From CAZDME01 sp964506785 [NCBI: uncultured bacterium] (lineage in GTDB: Bacteria > CAZDME01 > JAYEMH01), in contig CAZDME010000070.1 of NCBI GenBank assembly GCA_964506785.1, positions 1 to 5,751 on the forward strand: a stretch of DNA of 5,751 nucleotides, in the 5' to 3' direction. The notes under the pieces are model-generated. The model saw nothing but the letters and a program-made list of their open reading frames with translations, had not been told where the DNA came from and did not search any database. This document shows positions 1 through 5,150 of the stretch, piece after piece (within the stretch, counting starts at the first letter, position 1; every line of letters starts with the position of its first letter). Both the position numbers and the translations under genes were made by a program.

Positions 1-9
1 TTGACACTA

Positions 10-1275
10 TTAAAGTTTAACTTCCTGAATTTTACTAGAGTCTAAAATAAATTTCAAAGTTTTATTTTGCCGGAGGTGCTCAATAAAACCTCCGTCGGAC
101 TCCTCCAGGGTATCCTTTTTATTCGAATATCGATTTATTTTCTTTAATTCTTCCCGGGCCTCTTCCGGGCTTACAATAATATTCTCCTTCTCAGCAATTG
201 CCTCTAAGATTAAGGCCAGTTTCACCTCATCTCCGGCTTTTTTCTCTGCCTCTTCATTGAGCTTTTTCTCCTCTTCTTTTATTTTCTGCTCACTAAAACC
301 GAGCTCTTTCAAACGATGCAAGGTATACTCCAGGAGAATCCCTTTCCTCCTTTCGACTAAAGAATAAGGCAGGGGAAAATCGGTTGACTCAAGCAATTGC
401 TTAATTACTTCATCCTTTGTCTTTCTCTCAGACTCGGAATCTTTCCAATTCTTTAGACGTTTCTTTATTTTCTCTTTCAAATCGAGGAGATCACGGCAAT
501 CTTTGATGCGCCGGGCCAATTCGTCATTTATCGCAGGCAGCTTTTTTTCTCTGATTTCTTTCAGGGTAATATGAAAACCGGCTTTTTTGTTTTGAAACTC
601 CGGAGAAGGATAGTCAGCGGGGAGATTAATCTCGAGTATTCTTTTTTCATTGATTTTCAGCCCGAAAAGCTCCTTGTCAGACCCGGGTCCAAAAAAATCC
701 TTTCCTATTTCGAGATTTAAATCTTTATTTTTCCCTCCGGGGATAAGTTTACCTTCAACATACATTTCTAAATCTACGATAGCCAAGTCTCCTTTTTGCA
801 AAGGCCGGGTATCTATTGAATTAAAAGTGGCCATCTTTTCCTGGACATTTTTAATTTCATTATCCAATTCGGATTCAGTAATTTCAAAAATCTCCTTTTT
901 CGCTTTCAGCCCTTTATAGTGACCTAATTTTATCTCCGGACGCACCTCTACCTTAGCTTCGAAAATAAGCGGAGCGGACGGTTTCCAATTTACCTGAGAA
1001 ATTTCCGGATCCCCCACCGGCCAAAGATGCGTCTCCTTCAAAGCAGCGACATAGTTAGAAGGGATTATATTCTTAAGCAGTTCATCTTCGATATCTTTCC
1101 CATAACGGCTTAAAAGCAATTCCCGCGGAACTTTTCCCAATCTGAAACCAGGCAGGGCGGCATTTTTTTGAAAGCGGTTTAAAACTTTTTCGAATTCCTC
1201 CTGCATGGTTGTTTCGGAAACCTCTACCTTCAAGATTCTCTGACAGGCGTCAATTTTTTTAATCTGAGTTTTCAT
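10..1275 (-). CDS. tig: Trigger factor, ribosome-associated chaperone / peptidyl-prolyl isomerase
   Basis: This 421-residue protein is a full-length trigger factor (E. coli 432 aa), the chaperone that docks at the ribosome exit tunnel and shields nascent chains. The N-terminal ribosome-binding domain (about 1-115) carries the signature loop GFRLGKVP at 43-50. An FKBP-like PPIase domain follows (about 160-242; GDLAIVDLEMYVEGK, then LPADYPSPEFQNKKAGF). The highly charged helical C-terminal chaperone domain starts near LPAINDELARR (247-256) and runs to the end. The PPIase segment FFGPGSDKELFGL (194-206) replaces the usual MIPGFEDGIKG-like stretch, so isomerase activity may be weak; this is inference. 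The ATG is preferred because the N-terminus aligns with the family without extra residues. Stops TAA and TAG follow in tandem. The gene starts 19 nt after tRNA-Gly and probably shares its transcript. In many bacteria clpP/clpX follow tig, but the window ends here. Confidence 0.97.
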   Translation of the reverse strand: MKTQIKKIDACQRILKVEVSETTMQEEFEKVLNRFQKNAALPGFRLGKVPRELLLSRYGKDIEDELLKNIIPSNYVAALKETHLWPVGDPEISQVNWKPSAPLIFEAKVEVRPEIKLGHYKGLKAKKEIFEITESELDNEIKNVQEKMATFNSIDTRPLQKGDLAIVDLEMYVEGKLIPGGKNKDLNLEIGKDFFGPGSDKELFGLKINEKRILEINLPADYPSPEFQNKKAGFHITLKEIREKKLPAINDELARRIKDCRDLLDLKEKIKKRLKNWKDSESERKTKDEVIKQLLESTDFPLPYSLVERRKGILLEYTLHRLKELGFSEQKIKEEEKKLNEEAEKKAGDEVKLALILEAIAEKENIIVSPEEAREELKKINRYSNKKDTLEESDGGFIEHLRQNKTLKFILDSSKIQEVKL

Positions 1276-1294
1276 TTCCTAAACCTGATAGTTT
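1276..1294 (-). promoter_or_regulatory. Very short tRNA-to-tig leader with translation start signals
   Basis: Only 19 nt separate the encoded CCA of tRNA-Gly from the tig ATG. The leader holds two purine patches on the minus strand. AGG lies 8 nt before the ATG and is the better-spaced Shine-Dalgarno candidate; AGGAA directly abuts the ATG and is too close for a normal site. If the tRNA is cut out at its 3' end, tig mRNA would begin with this very short leader. No promoter fits in this space, which supports co-transcription with the tRNAs. Confidence 0.55.
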
Positions 1295-1369
1295 TGGAGC
1301 GGGTGATGGGATTCGAACCCACGACATCTACCTTGGCAAGGTAGCGCTCTACCGCTAAGCTACACCCGC
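1295..1369 (-). tRNA. tRNA-Gly (anticodon GCC), CCA encoded
   Basis: Reading the minus strand, a 7-bp acceptor stem forms between GCGGGTG (1369-1363) and CACCCGC (1305-1299), with discriminator U at 1298 and a genomically encoded CCA at 1297-1295. The D arm, the CTACC/GGTAG anticodon stem with loop TTGCCAA, and the GTGGG/CCCAT T arm (one G-U pair) with TTCGAAT all fold. The anticodon GCC reads GGC and GGU. It is the last of three tRNAs (Lys, Leu, Gly) in a cluster, with a 14-nt spacer from tRNA-Leu, and directly precedes tig. Confidence 0.97.
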
Positions 1370-1384
1370 TTTCTCGTCGGAATA

Positions 1385-1470
1385 TGGTGCGGACGGGGAG
1401 ACTTGAACTCCCACCCCTCATCGGGACTAGATCCTAAATCTAGCGCCTATGCCAATTCGGCTACGTCCGC
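1385..1470 (-). tRNA. tRNA-Leu (anticodon UAG), CCA encoded
   Basis: This is a class II tRNA of 86 nt including CCA. The acceptor stem pairs GCGGACG (1470-1464) with CGTCCGC (1395-1389); the discriminator is A (1388) and CCA lies at 1387-1385. The anticodon stem CTAGA/TCTAG carries loop TTTAGGA, so the anticodon is UAG (reads CUA and other CUN codons). The 14-nt variable region has its own 3-bp CCC/GGG stem, as expected for leucine tRNAs. The T arm GGGAG/CTCCC with TTCAAGT is perfect. Confidence 0.97.
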
Positions 1471-1472
1471 AT

Positions 1473-1492
1473 CCGTATTGAACGGAATACGG
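1473..1492 (-). other. Inter-tRNA hairpin between tRNA-Lys and tRNA-Leu
   Basis: The 25-nt spacer between the two tRNAs is mostly a perfect 7-bp inverted repeat, CCGTATT (1473-1479) and AATACGG (1486-1492), with a 6-nt loop. There is no T run, so it is not a terminator. In the polycistronic precursor it could act as a processing or insulating stem; that role is inference. Confidence 0.55.
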
Positions 1493-1495
1493 CTC

Positions 1496-1572
1496 TGGTG
1501 CCCGCACAAGGAATCGAACCTTGAACCTCGCGCTTAAGAGGCGCTTGCTCTGCCAGATTGAGCTATGCGGGC
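1496..1572 (-). tRNA. tRNA-Lys (anticodon CUU), CCA encoded
   Basis: The 77-nt gene has acceptor stem GCCCGCA (1572-1566) paired with TGCGGGC (1506-1500), discriminator A at 1499 and CCA at 1498-1496. The anticodon loop CTCTTAA gives anticodon CUU (reads AAG). The T arm CAAGG/CCTTG with TTCGATT is perfect. Base pair 27-43 at the top of the anticodon stem is an A/G mismatch, also seen in the tRNA-Arg of this window. It is the first gene of the Lys-Leu-Gly-tig unit and has a strong promoter immediately upstream. Confidence 0.97.
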
Positions 1573-1581
1573 GGAACCTTG

Positions 1582-1610
1582 ATTTTATCAATTTATATTT
1601 TAAAAATCAA
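1582..1610 (-). promoter_or_regulatory. Sigma-70-type promoter for tRNA-Lys-Leu-Gly-tig
   Basis: On the minus strand, TTGATT (1610-1605) and TAAAAT (1587-1582) are separated by exactly 17 bp. TGA precedes the -10 box, giving a TGn extended -10. The -10 box ends 9 nt before the mature tRNA-Lys 5' end, so initiation would leave a 5' leader of only a few nucleotides for RNase P. The tRNA-Arg promoter at 4064-4092 has the same geometry, which strengthens both calls. Confidence 0.85.
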
Positions 1611-1623
1611 CTAAATAAACCGC

Positions 1624-1649
1624 AAAAAAACCTTGTTATTTAATAAAAG
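1624..1649 (-). terminator. Possible weak intrinsic terminator of the CNNM pair
   Basis: Downstream of the TAG stop of the second CNNM gene, the minus strand has an AT-rich imperfect stem (CTT and TTA pairing with TAA and AAG around a bulged C), followed by G and seven T residues (1630-1624). The stem is weak because it is short and A/T-rich. Its position, between the stop codon and the tRNA-Lys promoter, is where a terminator would be expected. Confidence 0.4.
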
Positions 1650-1655
1650 CTTACG

Positions 1656-1676
1656 AGCTATGAGCCAAAGGCTATA
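1656..1676. repeat. Three-unit heptamer repeat overlapping a stop codon
   Basis: Three consecutive heptamers, AGCTATG, AGCCAAA and GGCTATA, lie at the 3' end of the second CNNM gene. AGCCAAA is identical to one unit of the longer array at 4198-4225, and the other two fit its consensus or the complement of it. AGCC and GGCT flank AAA and can pair. The last unit supplies the TAG stop (1674-1672) and most of the final isoleucine codon of the CNNM gene. Confidence 0.5.
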
Positions 1677-2643
1677 TCTCGCCGACGATTTCTTCAACAA
1701 TATCTTCTAAAGTAACTATGCCCAGGGGTTTTTGGGACCGGTTTACGACTAATGCCATCGTCTGCCTTTCTTTTCTCAATTGAGAAAGCAGGCGGTCTAT
1801 GGATGTATCCTCTAAAACCGGCAAAATCGGGCGGACAAAATCACCTAATCTGGTTTTATTCCCATCCGTCTCATAGAGTAAATCATAAATGTTAGTTAAA
1901 CCGACTATATTGCTGCCTTTCCCTTGAAACACAGGATAGCGAGAAAATCTTTTTACCCCGGCAAGCTCTTTTACTTTTGATAAAGAAGTGTTTACCTCAA
2001 TGGAGGTCACATCGGATAAATCCACCATTATATCTCTCACCAGAGTAGTGCCAAAATCAAAAACCTGATAAATCATCTTTCGCTCATCCGGTTCCACTAC
2101 TCCTTCTCTGGCACTTTCTTCCACTAAAAATTTTAACTCCTCCTTGGTAACAAAAGGGCTTTTGGTTGTTTTTTTGCCTCCAAACGGCTTGAGAATCAAA
2201 CGGGGAAATAAATTAATCGTTTTAACCAGAGGGGAAAGCAGAATAAACGACCCCTTAAGAACGGGAAAAATTGCCAGGATTATCCGGTCAGCATGCTGGC
2301 GGAATAAACTTTTAGGAATAATTTCGCTAAAAACAAGAATCAAAGGAGTAAGGATGATTGTGCTAATTAAAGCTCCCCGGGCGGCAAAATATTTAATTGC
2401 CCAGGAAGTTGCCAGGGCTGAAGCAACAATAACCGAAACATTGGTTCCAACCAAAGTGCTGCTTAAAAAATATTCGGGGTTTTTCAGAAATCCCTGTAAT
2501 AATAGCGCTTTCTTTACTTTAGAATCAACCAAGCTTCTAAGACGCAACCTGTTCAAGGAAATAATTCCTGTCTCCACTCCAGAAAAAAATCCAGCAAATA
2601 TAATGCAAAAAAAGACTGCTGTCAGGTAGCCAAAGGTTTCCAT
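1672..2643 (-). CDS. CNNM/CorC-type membrane protein (DUF21 + CBS pair), short form
   Basis: This 323-residue inner-membrane protein belongs to the CNNM/CorB/MpfA group, whose studied members take part in Mg2+ (or Co2+) export. Hydrophobic segments at about 5-25, 58-82, 90-108 and 122-142 make up the DUF21 domain. It includes SGVETG (21-26) and the conserved E-x-x-PK motif as SEIIPKS (106-112). A cytosolic CBS pair (about 203-322) ends in GIVTLEDIVEEIVGEI. It is a diverged paralogue of the gene just upstream. It lacks the CorC_HlyC domain and stops exactly where the CBS pair ends, and the usual VDEYGG before the last CBS strand is NRSQKP here. The ATG begins 1 nt after the upstream TAG, and GGAG 10 nt before it serves as ribosome site, so translational coupling is likely. 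Family assignment is firm; the ion moved is not known. Confidence 0.92.
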   Translation of the reverse strand: METFGYLTAVFFCIIFAGFFSGVETGIISLNRLRLRSLVDSKVKKALLLQGFLKNPEYFLSSTLVGTNVSVIVASALATSWAIKYFAARGALISTIILTPLILVFSEIIPKSLFRQHADRIILAIFPVLKGSFILLSPLVKTINLFPRLILKPFGGKKTTKSPFVTKEELKFLVEESAREGVVEPDERKMIYQVFDFGTTLVRDIMVDLSDVTSIEVNTSLSKVKELAGVKRFSRYPVFQGKGSNIVGLTNIYDLLYETDGNKTRLGDFVRPILPVLEDTSIDRLLSQLRKERQTMALVVNRSQKPLGIVTLEDIVEEIVGEI

Positions 2644-2644
2644 G

Positions 2645-3877
2645 CTATTTTATCTCCAGAAGAATTTTTCTAATTCTATTTTTCCCCATTTTTTTAATAG
2701 TAAAGGAAAAGTTTTTAAAAATAACTTTTTCATCCCTTTTGGGCATCCGCCCGAAAAGGGAAAATACGAATCCACCGATAGTATCGGCTTCATCTTCAGG
2801 TAAGTTTAAATTCAAGCGGCGGTTAATTCTGGAAAGCTCTAATTTACCGTCCAAAACTGCCGAGTTACTATCAATAATTTCGATTAGTTTTTCCCGAGGC
2901 TCAAATTCGTCCTGTATCTCGCCGACAATTTCTTCAAGGATATCTTCCAGGGTAACCAGCCCGGCGGTCCCCCCGTATTCATCGACTACAATGGCTATTC
3001 GTAAATTTTGTTTCTGAAATTCCTTAAGTAATTCATCGATTTTTTTAGTTTCCGGGATAAAAACCGCCGGTTCCATTAAACCGGCAATATCCTTCTTTTC
3101 AGAAAGAAGATAATCTTTGGTATGGATAATGCCGGCAATATCATCCAATTTTTTCCGGTAAACCGGCAGGCGAGCGTGTTTTGCCTCCCGCATTAAGTTG
3201 ATTACGCTTTCCGAAGGGCTATTTATCTCCAAAGCAACCATATCAACCCGGGGAACCATAATTTCGCTCGCCTCGGTATCTCCAAATTCAAAAACGCTGT
3301 AAATCATTGCCTCCTCGGTTGCTTTTACTACCCCTTCCCTTTTACCAATCTTAATCAGATTCTGAAGTTCTTTTTCTGTCAGATAAGGTTTTTTGAAAGA
3401 AGCCGTCCCGCCTAAACGGGAGATAAAAAAATCGGTAACATTTTTTAAAATATTTCGAATAGGAAGAAAAATCTTAACAAAAAATTTAATCGGGTAAGCT
3501 GTTTCTAAAGATATCCGTTCCGCCTGCTGGACGGCATAGGTTTTAGGGGTTATCTCGCCAAAAACGATAATACCGAAAGTCATCAAAGCAATGGCAAAGC
3601 TAATCCCTATTTCCCCAAAAACTTTAATTGCCATCAAGGTAGCCAGGGAAGTAGCGGCGACATTAACGAGCATATTGCCAATGAGAATGGTGGTTAAAAG
3701 CTGATAGGGTTGAGTTAAAAGTGAGTTTATAAGCGCTCCCCGGTGGGCAAATTTCCTCTGCAGACGATGGAGCTGCAATTTACTTAAGGAAAAAAAAGCT
3801 GTCTCGGAGCCGGAAAAAAAGGCAGAAAGGCAGAGTAGTAGAAAAAGCAGCACCAGGCGGATTGATAATATTGACAA
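2645..3877 (-). CDS. CNNM/CorC-type membrane protein (DUF21 + CBS pair + CorC_HlyC), full form
   Basis: The 410-residue product has the complete architecture of the bacterial CNNM/CorB/MpfA family, which is linked to Mg2+ efflux and resistance to Mg or Co stress. A hydrophobic N-terminus leads into DUF21 (about 5-165) with SGSETAFFS (22-30) and GEITPKTYAVQQAERIS (107-123). The CBS pair spans about 205-322, with IMVPRVDM (206-213) and VDEYGGTAGLVTLEDILEE (298-316). The acidic linker QDEFEPRE (322-329) is followed by a CorC_HlyC domain (about 333-408; VLDGKLELSRINRRL, then DTIGGFVFSLFGRMPK). The start is TTG, supported by an AGAGGGAT ribosome site 6 nt upstream. It is the first of two tandem paralogues and lies 100 nt downstream of tRNA-Arg with no convincing promoter of its own, so read-through from the tRNA promoter is plausible. 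Confidence 0.95.
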   Translation of the reverse strand: MSILSIRLVLLFLLLCLSAFFSGSETAFFSLSKLQLHRLQRKFAHRGALINSLLTQPYQLLTTILIGNMLVNVAATSLATLMAIKVFGEIGISFAIALMTFGIIVFGEITPKTYAVQQAERISLETAYPIKFFVKIFLPIRNILKNVTDFFISRLGGTASFKKPYLTEKELQNLIKIGKREGVVKATEEAMIYSVFEFGDTEASEIMVPRVDMVALEINSPSESVINLMREAKHARLPVYRKKLDDIAGIIHTKDYLLSEKKDIAGLMEPAVFIPETKKIDELLKEFQKQNLRIAIVVDEYGGTAGLVTLEDILEEIVGEIQDEFEPREKLIEIIDSNSAVLDGKLELSRINRRLNLNLPEDEADTIGGFVFSLFGRMPKRDEKVIFKNFSFTIKKMGKNRIRKILLEIK

Positions 3878-3882
3878 TTAAA

Positions 3883-3890
3883 TCCCTCTA
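3883..3890 (-). promoter_or_regulatory. Ribosome binding site fixing a TTG start
   Basis: The minus strand reads TAGAGGGAT, with the GGG ending 6 nt before the TTG at 3877-3875. No ATG with comparable spacing is present, and the reading frame enters the conserved hydrophobic N-terminus immediately. This site decides the unusual TTG start of the full-length CNNM gene. Confidence 0.75.
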
Positions 3891-3946
3891 TTTTTTATGG
3901 CACGTCATGTTAGAAATCTATTCCGCAAATCAGCTCTATGGGAAGT

Positions 3947-3963
3947 AGTAAGTAAAACTTACT
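3947..3963. other. Small perfect hairpin after tRNA-Arg
   Basis: AGTAAGT and ACTTACT form a perfect 7-bp stem with a 3-nt AAA loop (TTT on the minus strand), starting 15 nt downstream of the tRNA-Arg 3' end. No T run follows in the transcribed direction, so it is not a standard terminator. It may be a precursor-processing or attenuating structure between the tRNA and the CNNM genes. Confidence 0.45.
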
Positions 3964-3977
3964 TTCTATCTCTAAGA

Positions 3978-4054
3978 TGGCACGCCCGGAGGGGCTCGAA
4001 CCCCCGACCTCTAGCTTCGAAGGCTATCGCTCTGTCCAACTGAGCTACGGGCGC
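3978..4054 (-). tRNA. tRNA-Arg (anticodon UCG), CCA encoded
   Basis: The 77-nt gene pairs GCGCCCG (4054-4048) with CGGGCGT (3988-3982), leaving a G-U first pair. The discriminator is G (3981) and CCA lies at 3980-3978. The anticodon loop CTTCGAA gives UCG (reads CGA and other CGN codons). The T arm GGGGG/CCCTC with TTCGAGC has one wobble. Pair 27-43 is an A/G mismatch, as in the tRNA-Lys here. A strong promoter lies directly upstream. Confidence 0.97.
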
Positions 4055-4063
4055 ACAGTGTTT

Positions 4064-4092
4064 ATTGTACCAAGATTGAGAATACTAATCAA
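4064..4092 (-). promoter_or_regulatory. Sigma-70-type promoter for tRNA-Arg (and possibly the CNNM pair)
   Basis: TTGATT (4092-4087) and TACAAT (4069-4064) are 17 bp apart on the minus strand, with TGG before the -10 box (extended -10). The -10 box ends 9 nt before the tRNA 5' end. The -35 sequence, spacer length, TGn element and 9-nt gap all match the tRNA-Lys promoter, while the spacer sequences differ. That argues for functional constraint rather than a recent duplication. Confidence 0.87.
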
Positions 4093-4130
4093 GCAGGGCC
4101 TTTGGGTTTTAAATCATAGCTCCCGGCTGA

Positions 4131-4154
4131 CCTTTCGATTTTGCTCAGGGCAGG
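4131..4154. repeat. Possible relic of a dispersed CTTTCGA...GCTCAGG repeat
   Basis: Within the non-coding gap between the tRNA-Arg promoter and the heptamer array, the + strand has CCTTTCGA (4131-4138) and GCTCAGGGCAGG (4143-4154). This resembles a short palindromic sequence of the type CTTTCGACTNNGCTCAGG that I recall as dispersed in many unrelated bacterial assemblies. One copy in this window cannot prove repetition. The rest of 4093-4169 shows no gene. Confidence 0.3.
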
Positions 4155-4169
4155 TGGCTCATAGTAATT

Positions 4170-4253
4170 GTGTAATGTGTGATGTGTAATGTAAAAAAGC
4201 TAAGAGCTAAAAGCAAAGAGCCAAAATGGCTGATAGCTCATCGCTGATGGCTC
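4170..4253. repeat. In-register array of twelve degenerate heptamers
   Basis: Twelve consecutive 7-bp units keep one phase for 84 bp on the + strand. They are three GTGTRAT units (4170-4190), one transition unit GTAAAAA (4191-4197), four AGCNAAR units (4198-4225) and four ATNGCTS units (4226-4253). The last class is essentially the complement of the AGCN class, so the right two-thirds form an inverted arrangement of the same heptamer. The array begins 13 bp past the stop of the metallophosphoesterase gene in the direction of transcription. A three-unit relative sits at 1656-1676. No reading frame is conserved across it. Confidence 0.75.
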
Positions 4254-4257
4254 TTAG
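4193..4257 (-). terminator. Terminator-like hairpin downstream of the metallophosphoesterase gene
   Basis: In the minus-strand transcript, CTAAGAGC (4257-4250) pairs perfectly with GCTCTTAG (4207-4200). An inner AGCCA/TGGCT stem (4231-4227 with 4223-4219) closes a 3-nt loop. The outer stem is followed by C and six T residues (4198-4193). Arms between the two stems pair only in part. The position, 9 nt after the TAA stop, fits an intrinsic terminator built out of the heptamer array. Confidence 0.6.
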
Positions 4258-4265
4258 ACTATCCT

Positions 4266-5066
4266 TTATTTTAAAGCTAATCCTTTGATTACCTTATGAG
4301 TAAGGCCTTCCCTGAGTTCTATTCTATCCGGATGATAAGCGATATATGTCGGCTTTATATGGTCTATCCAGGCGCCGCAATTGGCGTATATGCCTTTATC
4401 AATAACCTGAAGCTGACACCGGTGGGTATGACCAAAGATAACTATTCTGGCCCCTTTATTCAAGTGGTTCTTAACTGCCTGTTTAAACTCCCCAAAATGC
4501 CCGCCTCTTTTTATATATTCTTTTGTAGCCGGGGTAATCTTGTTTTTTACCGATATGGCTTCACGGAGAAACTGAAAATTCTCCAAGGCTTTCTTTGTCC
4601 ACTTATCAACACCCGGATAAAGCAATCTTTCTAAACTGGCCACAAATAGATTGAAACGTCTGCCTCGAGGCCATCTAATCGACTGAAGAGGATTTTTGTA
4701 TCGATTAAACATATCGTATTTATGGCCGTGCTCGGCGACAATACCAGCTTCATTATCGCGGTATTCTAAAGATATTCCAAGACCTTCGTTAATAAATCTT
4801 TCGAAGGGTATGTAATCGTGATTGCCAATTACATAAGTTAGACCTATCTTACTCTTTAGCGATAAAAGTTTTCTGGCAATTTCACTATGCCTAAAAAGAA
4901 CCCGGTCCAAATCAGCCTGCCATAACTCAAACAGGTCGCCTACGATGATTAGCTCTTCGGCTTCTTTTTCGACGAATTTAAGAAACTCCAGAAATTCCTC
5001 ATCGCGGTGAAAATCATCCGTCCTCGAACCATCACCTAAATGCAAATCGCTTATAAATATTTTCAT
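4266..5066 (-). CDS. LpxH-like calcineurin-type metallophosphoesterase
   Basis: This 266-residue cytosolic enzyme has all calcineurin-fold metal motifs: SDLHLG (D7, H9), GDLFELW (D44), GNHD (N82, H83), EHGH (H113) and GHTH (H213, H215). The overall layout, with GDLFELW and an insertion between the fourth and fifth motifs (about 119-200), matches the COG2908 family. Its best-known member, LpxH, cleaves UDP-2,3-diacylglucosamine in lipid A synthesis. E. coli LpxH is about 240 aa and has GNRD where this protein has GNHD, so the substrate is left open; another phosphodiester or nucleotide is possible. The ATG is chosen because the first motif begins at residue 6; the ribosome site is weak (AGGA about 12 nt upstream). 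The nearest genes are a LemA/78-aa pair upstream and tRNA-Arg downstream, and neither suggests a lipid A operon. Confidence 0.9.
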   Translation of the reverse strand: MKIFISDLHLGDGSRTDDFHRDEEFLEFLKFVEKEAEELIIVGDLFELWQADLDRVLFRHSEIARKLLSLKSKIGLTYVIGNHDYIPFERFINEGLGISLEYRDNEAGIVAEHGHKYDMFNRYKNPLQSIRWPRGRRFNLFVASLERLLYPGVDKWTKKALENFQFLREAISVKNKITPATKEYIKRGGHFGEFKQAVKNHLNKGARIVIFGHTHRCQLQVIDKGIYANCGAWIDHIKPTYIAYHPDRIELREGLTHKVIKGLALK

Positions 5067-5150
5067 AAGCCGTTTTATTCCTAACTAATGACAGGAAAAA
5101 TAAAAATTGAAAGTTTTTAACCGACAGAGATATCATCCCGCCTATGGCTA

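Noticed and set aside
650-919. Plus-strand open frame of 89 codons
   Set aside because: It is antisense to the PPIase domain of trigger factor and has no recognisable protein features.
1573-1671. Remnant of a CorC_HlyC domain downstream of the short CNNM gene
   Set aside because: Only 99 nt remain before tRNA-Lys; they hold a repeat, a T run and a promoter, and no continuation of the domain could be found.
2144-2629. Plus-strand open frame of 161 codons
   Set aside because: It lies wholly antisense to the short CNNM gene, whose protein has clear DUF21 and CBS motifs; the antisense translation resembles nothing known.
3909-3917. GTTAGAAAT, matching part of the left arm of the 5162-5214 inverted repeat
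   Set aside because: Only 9 bases match, there is no partner arm TTTCTAAC nearby, and such a short A/T-rich match is expected by chance.
3977-4189. Plus-strand open frame of 70 codons starting MARPEGLEPPTS
   Set aside because: It is the antisense translation of the tRNA-Arg gene (3978-4054), a well-known annotation artefact, and then runs through the promoter and repeat region with no ribosome site.
4170-4253. Heptamer array considered as a CRISPR array
   Set aside because: Units are 7 bp with no spacers, the repeats are degenerate, and no cas gene is near.
4296-4634. Plus-strand open frame of 112 codons
   Set aside because: It is antisense to the phosphoesterase gene, overlapping the GHTH motif region, and has no domain or ribosome site.
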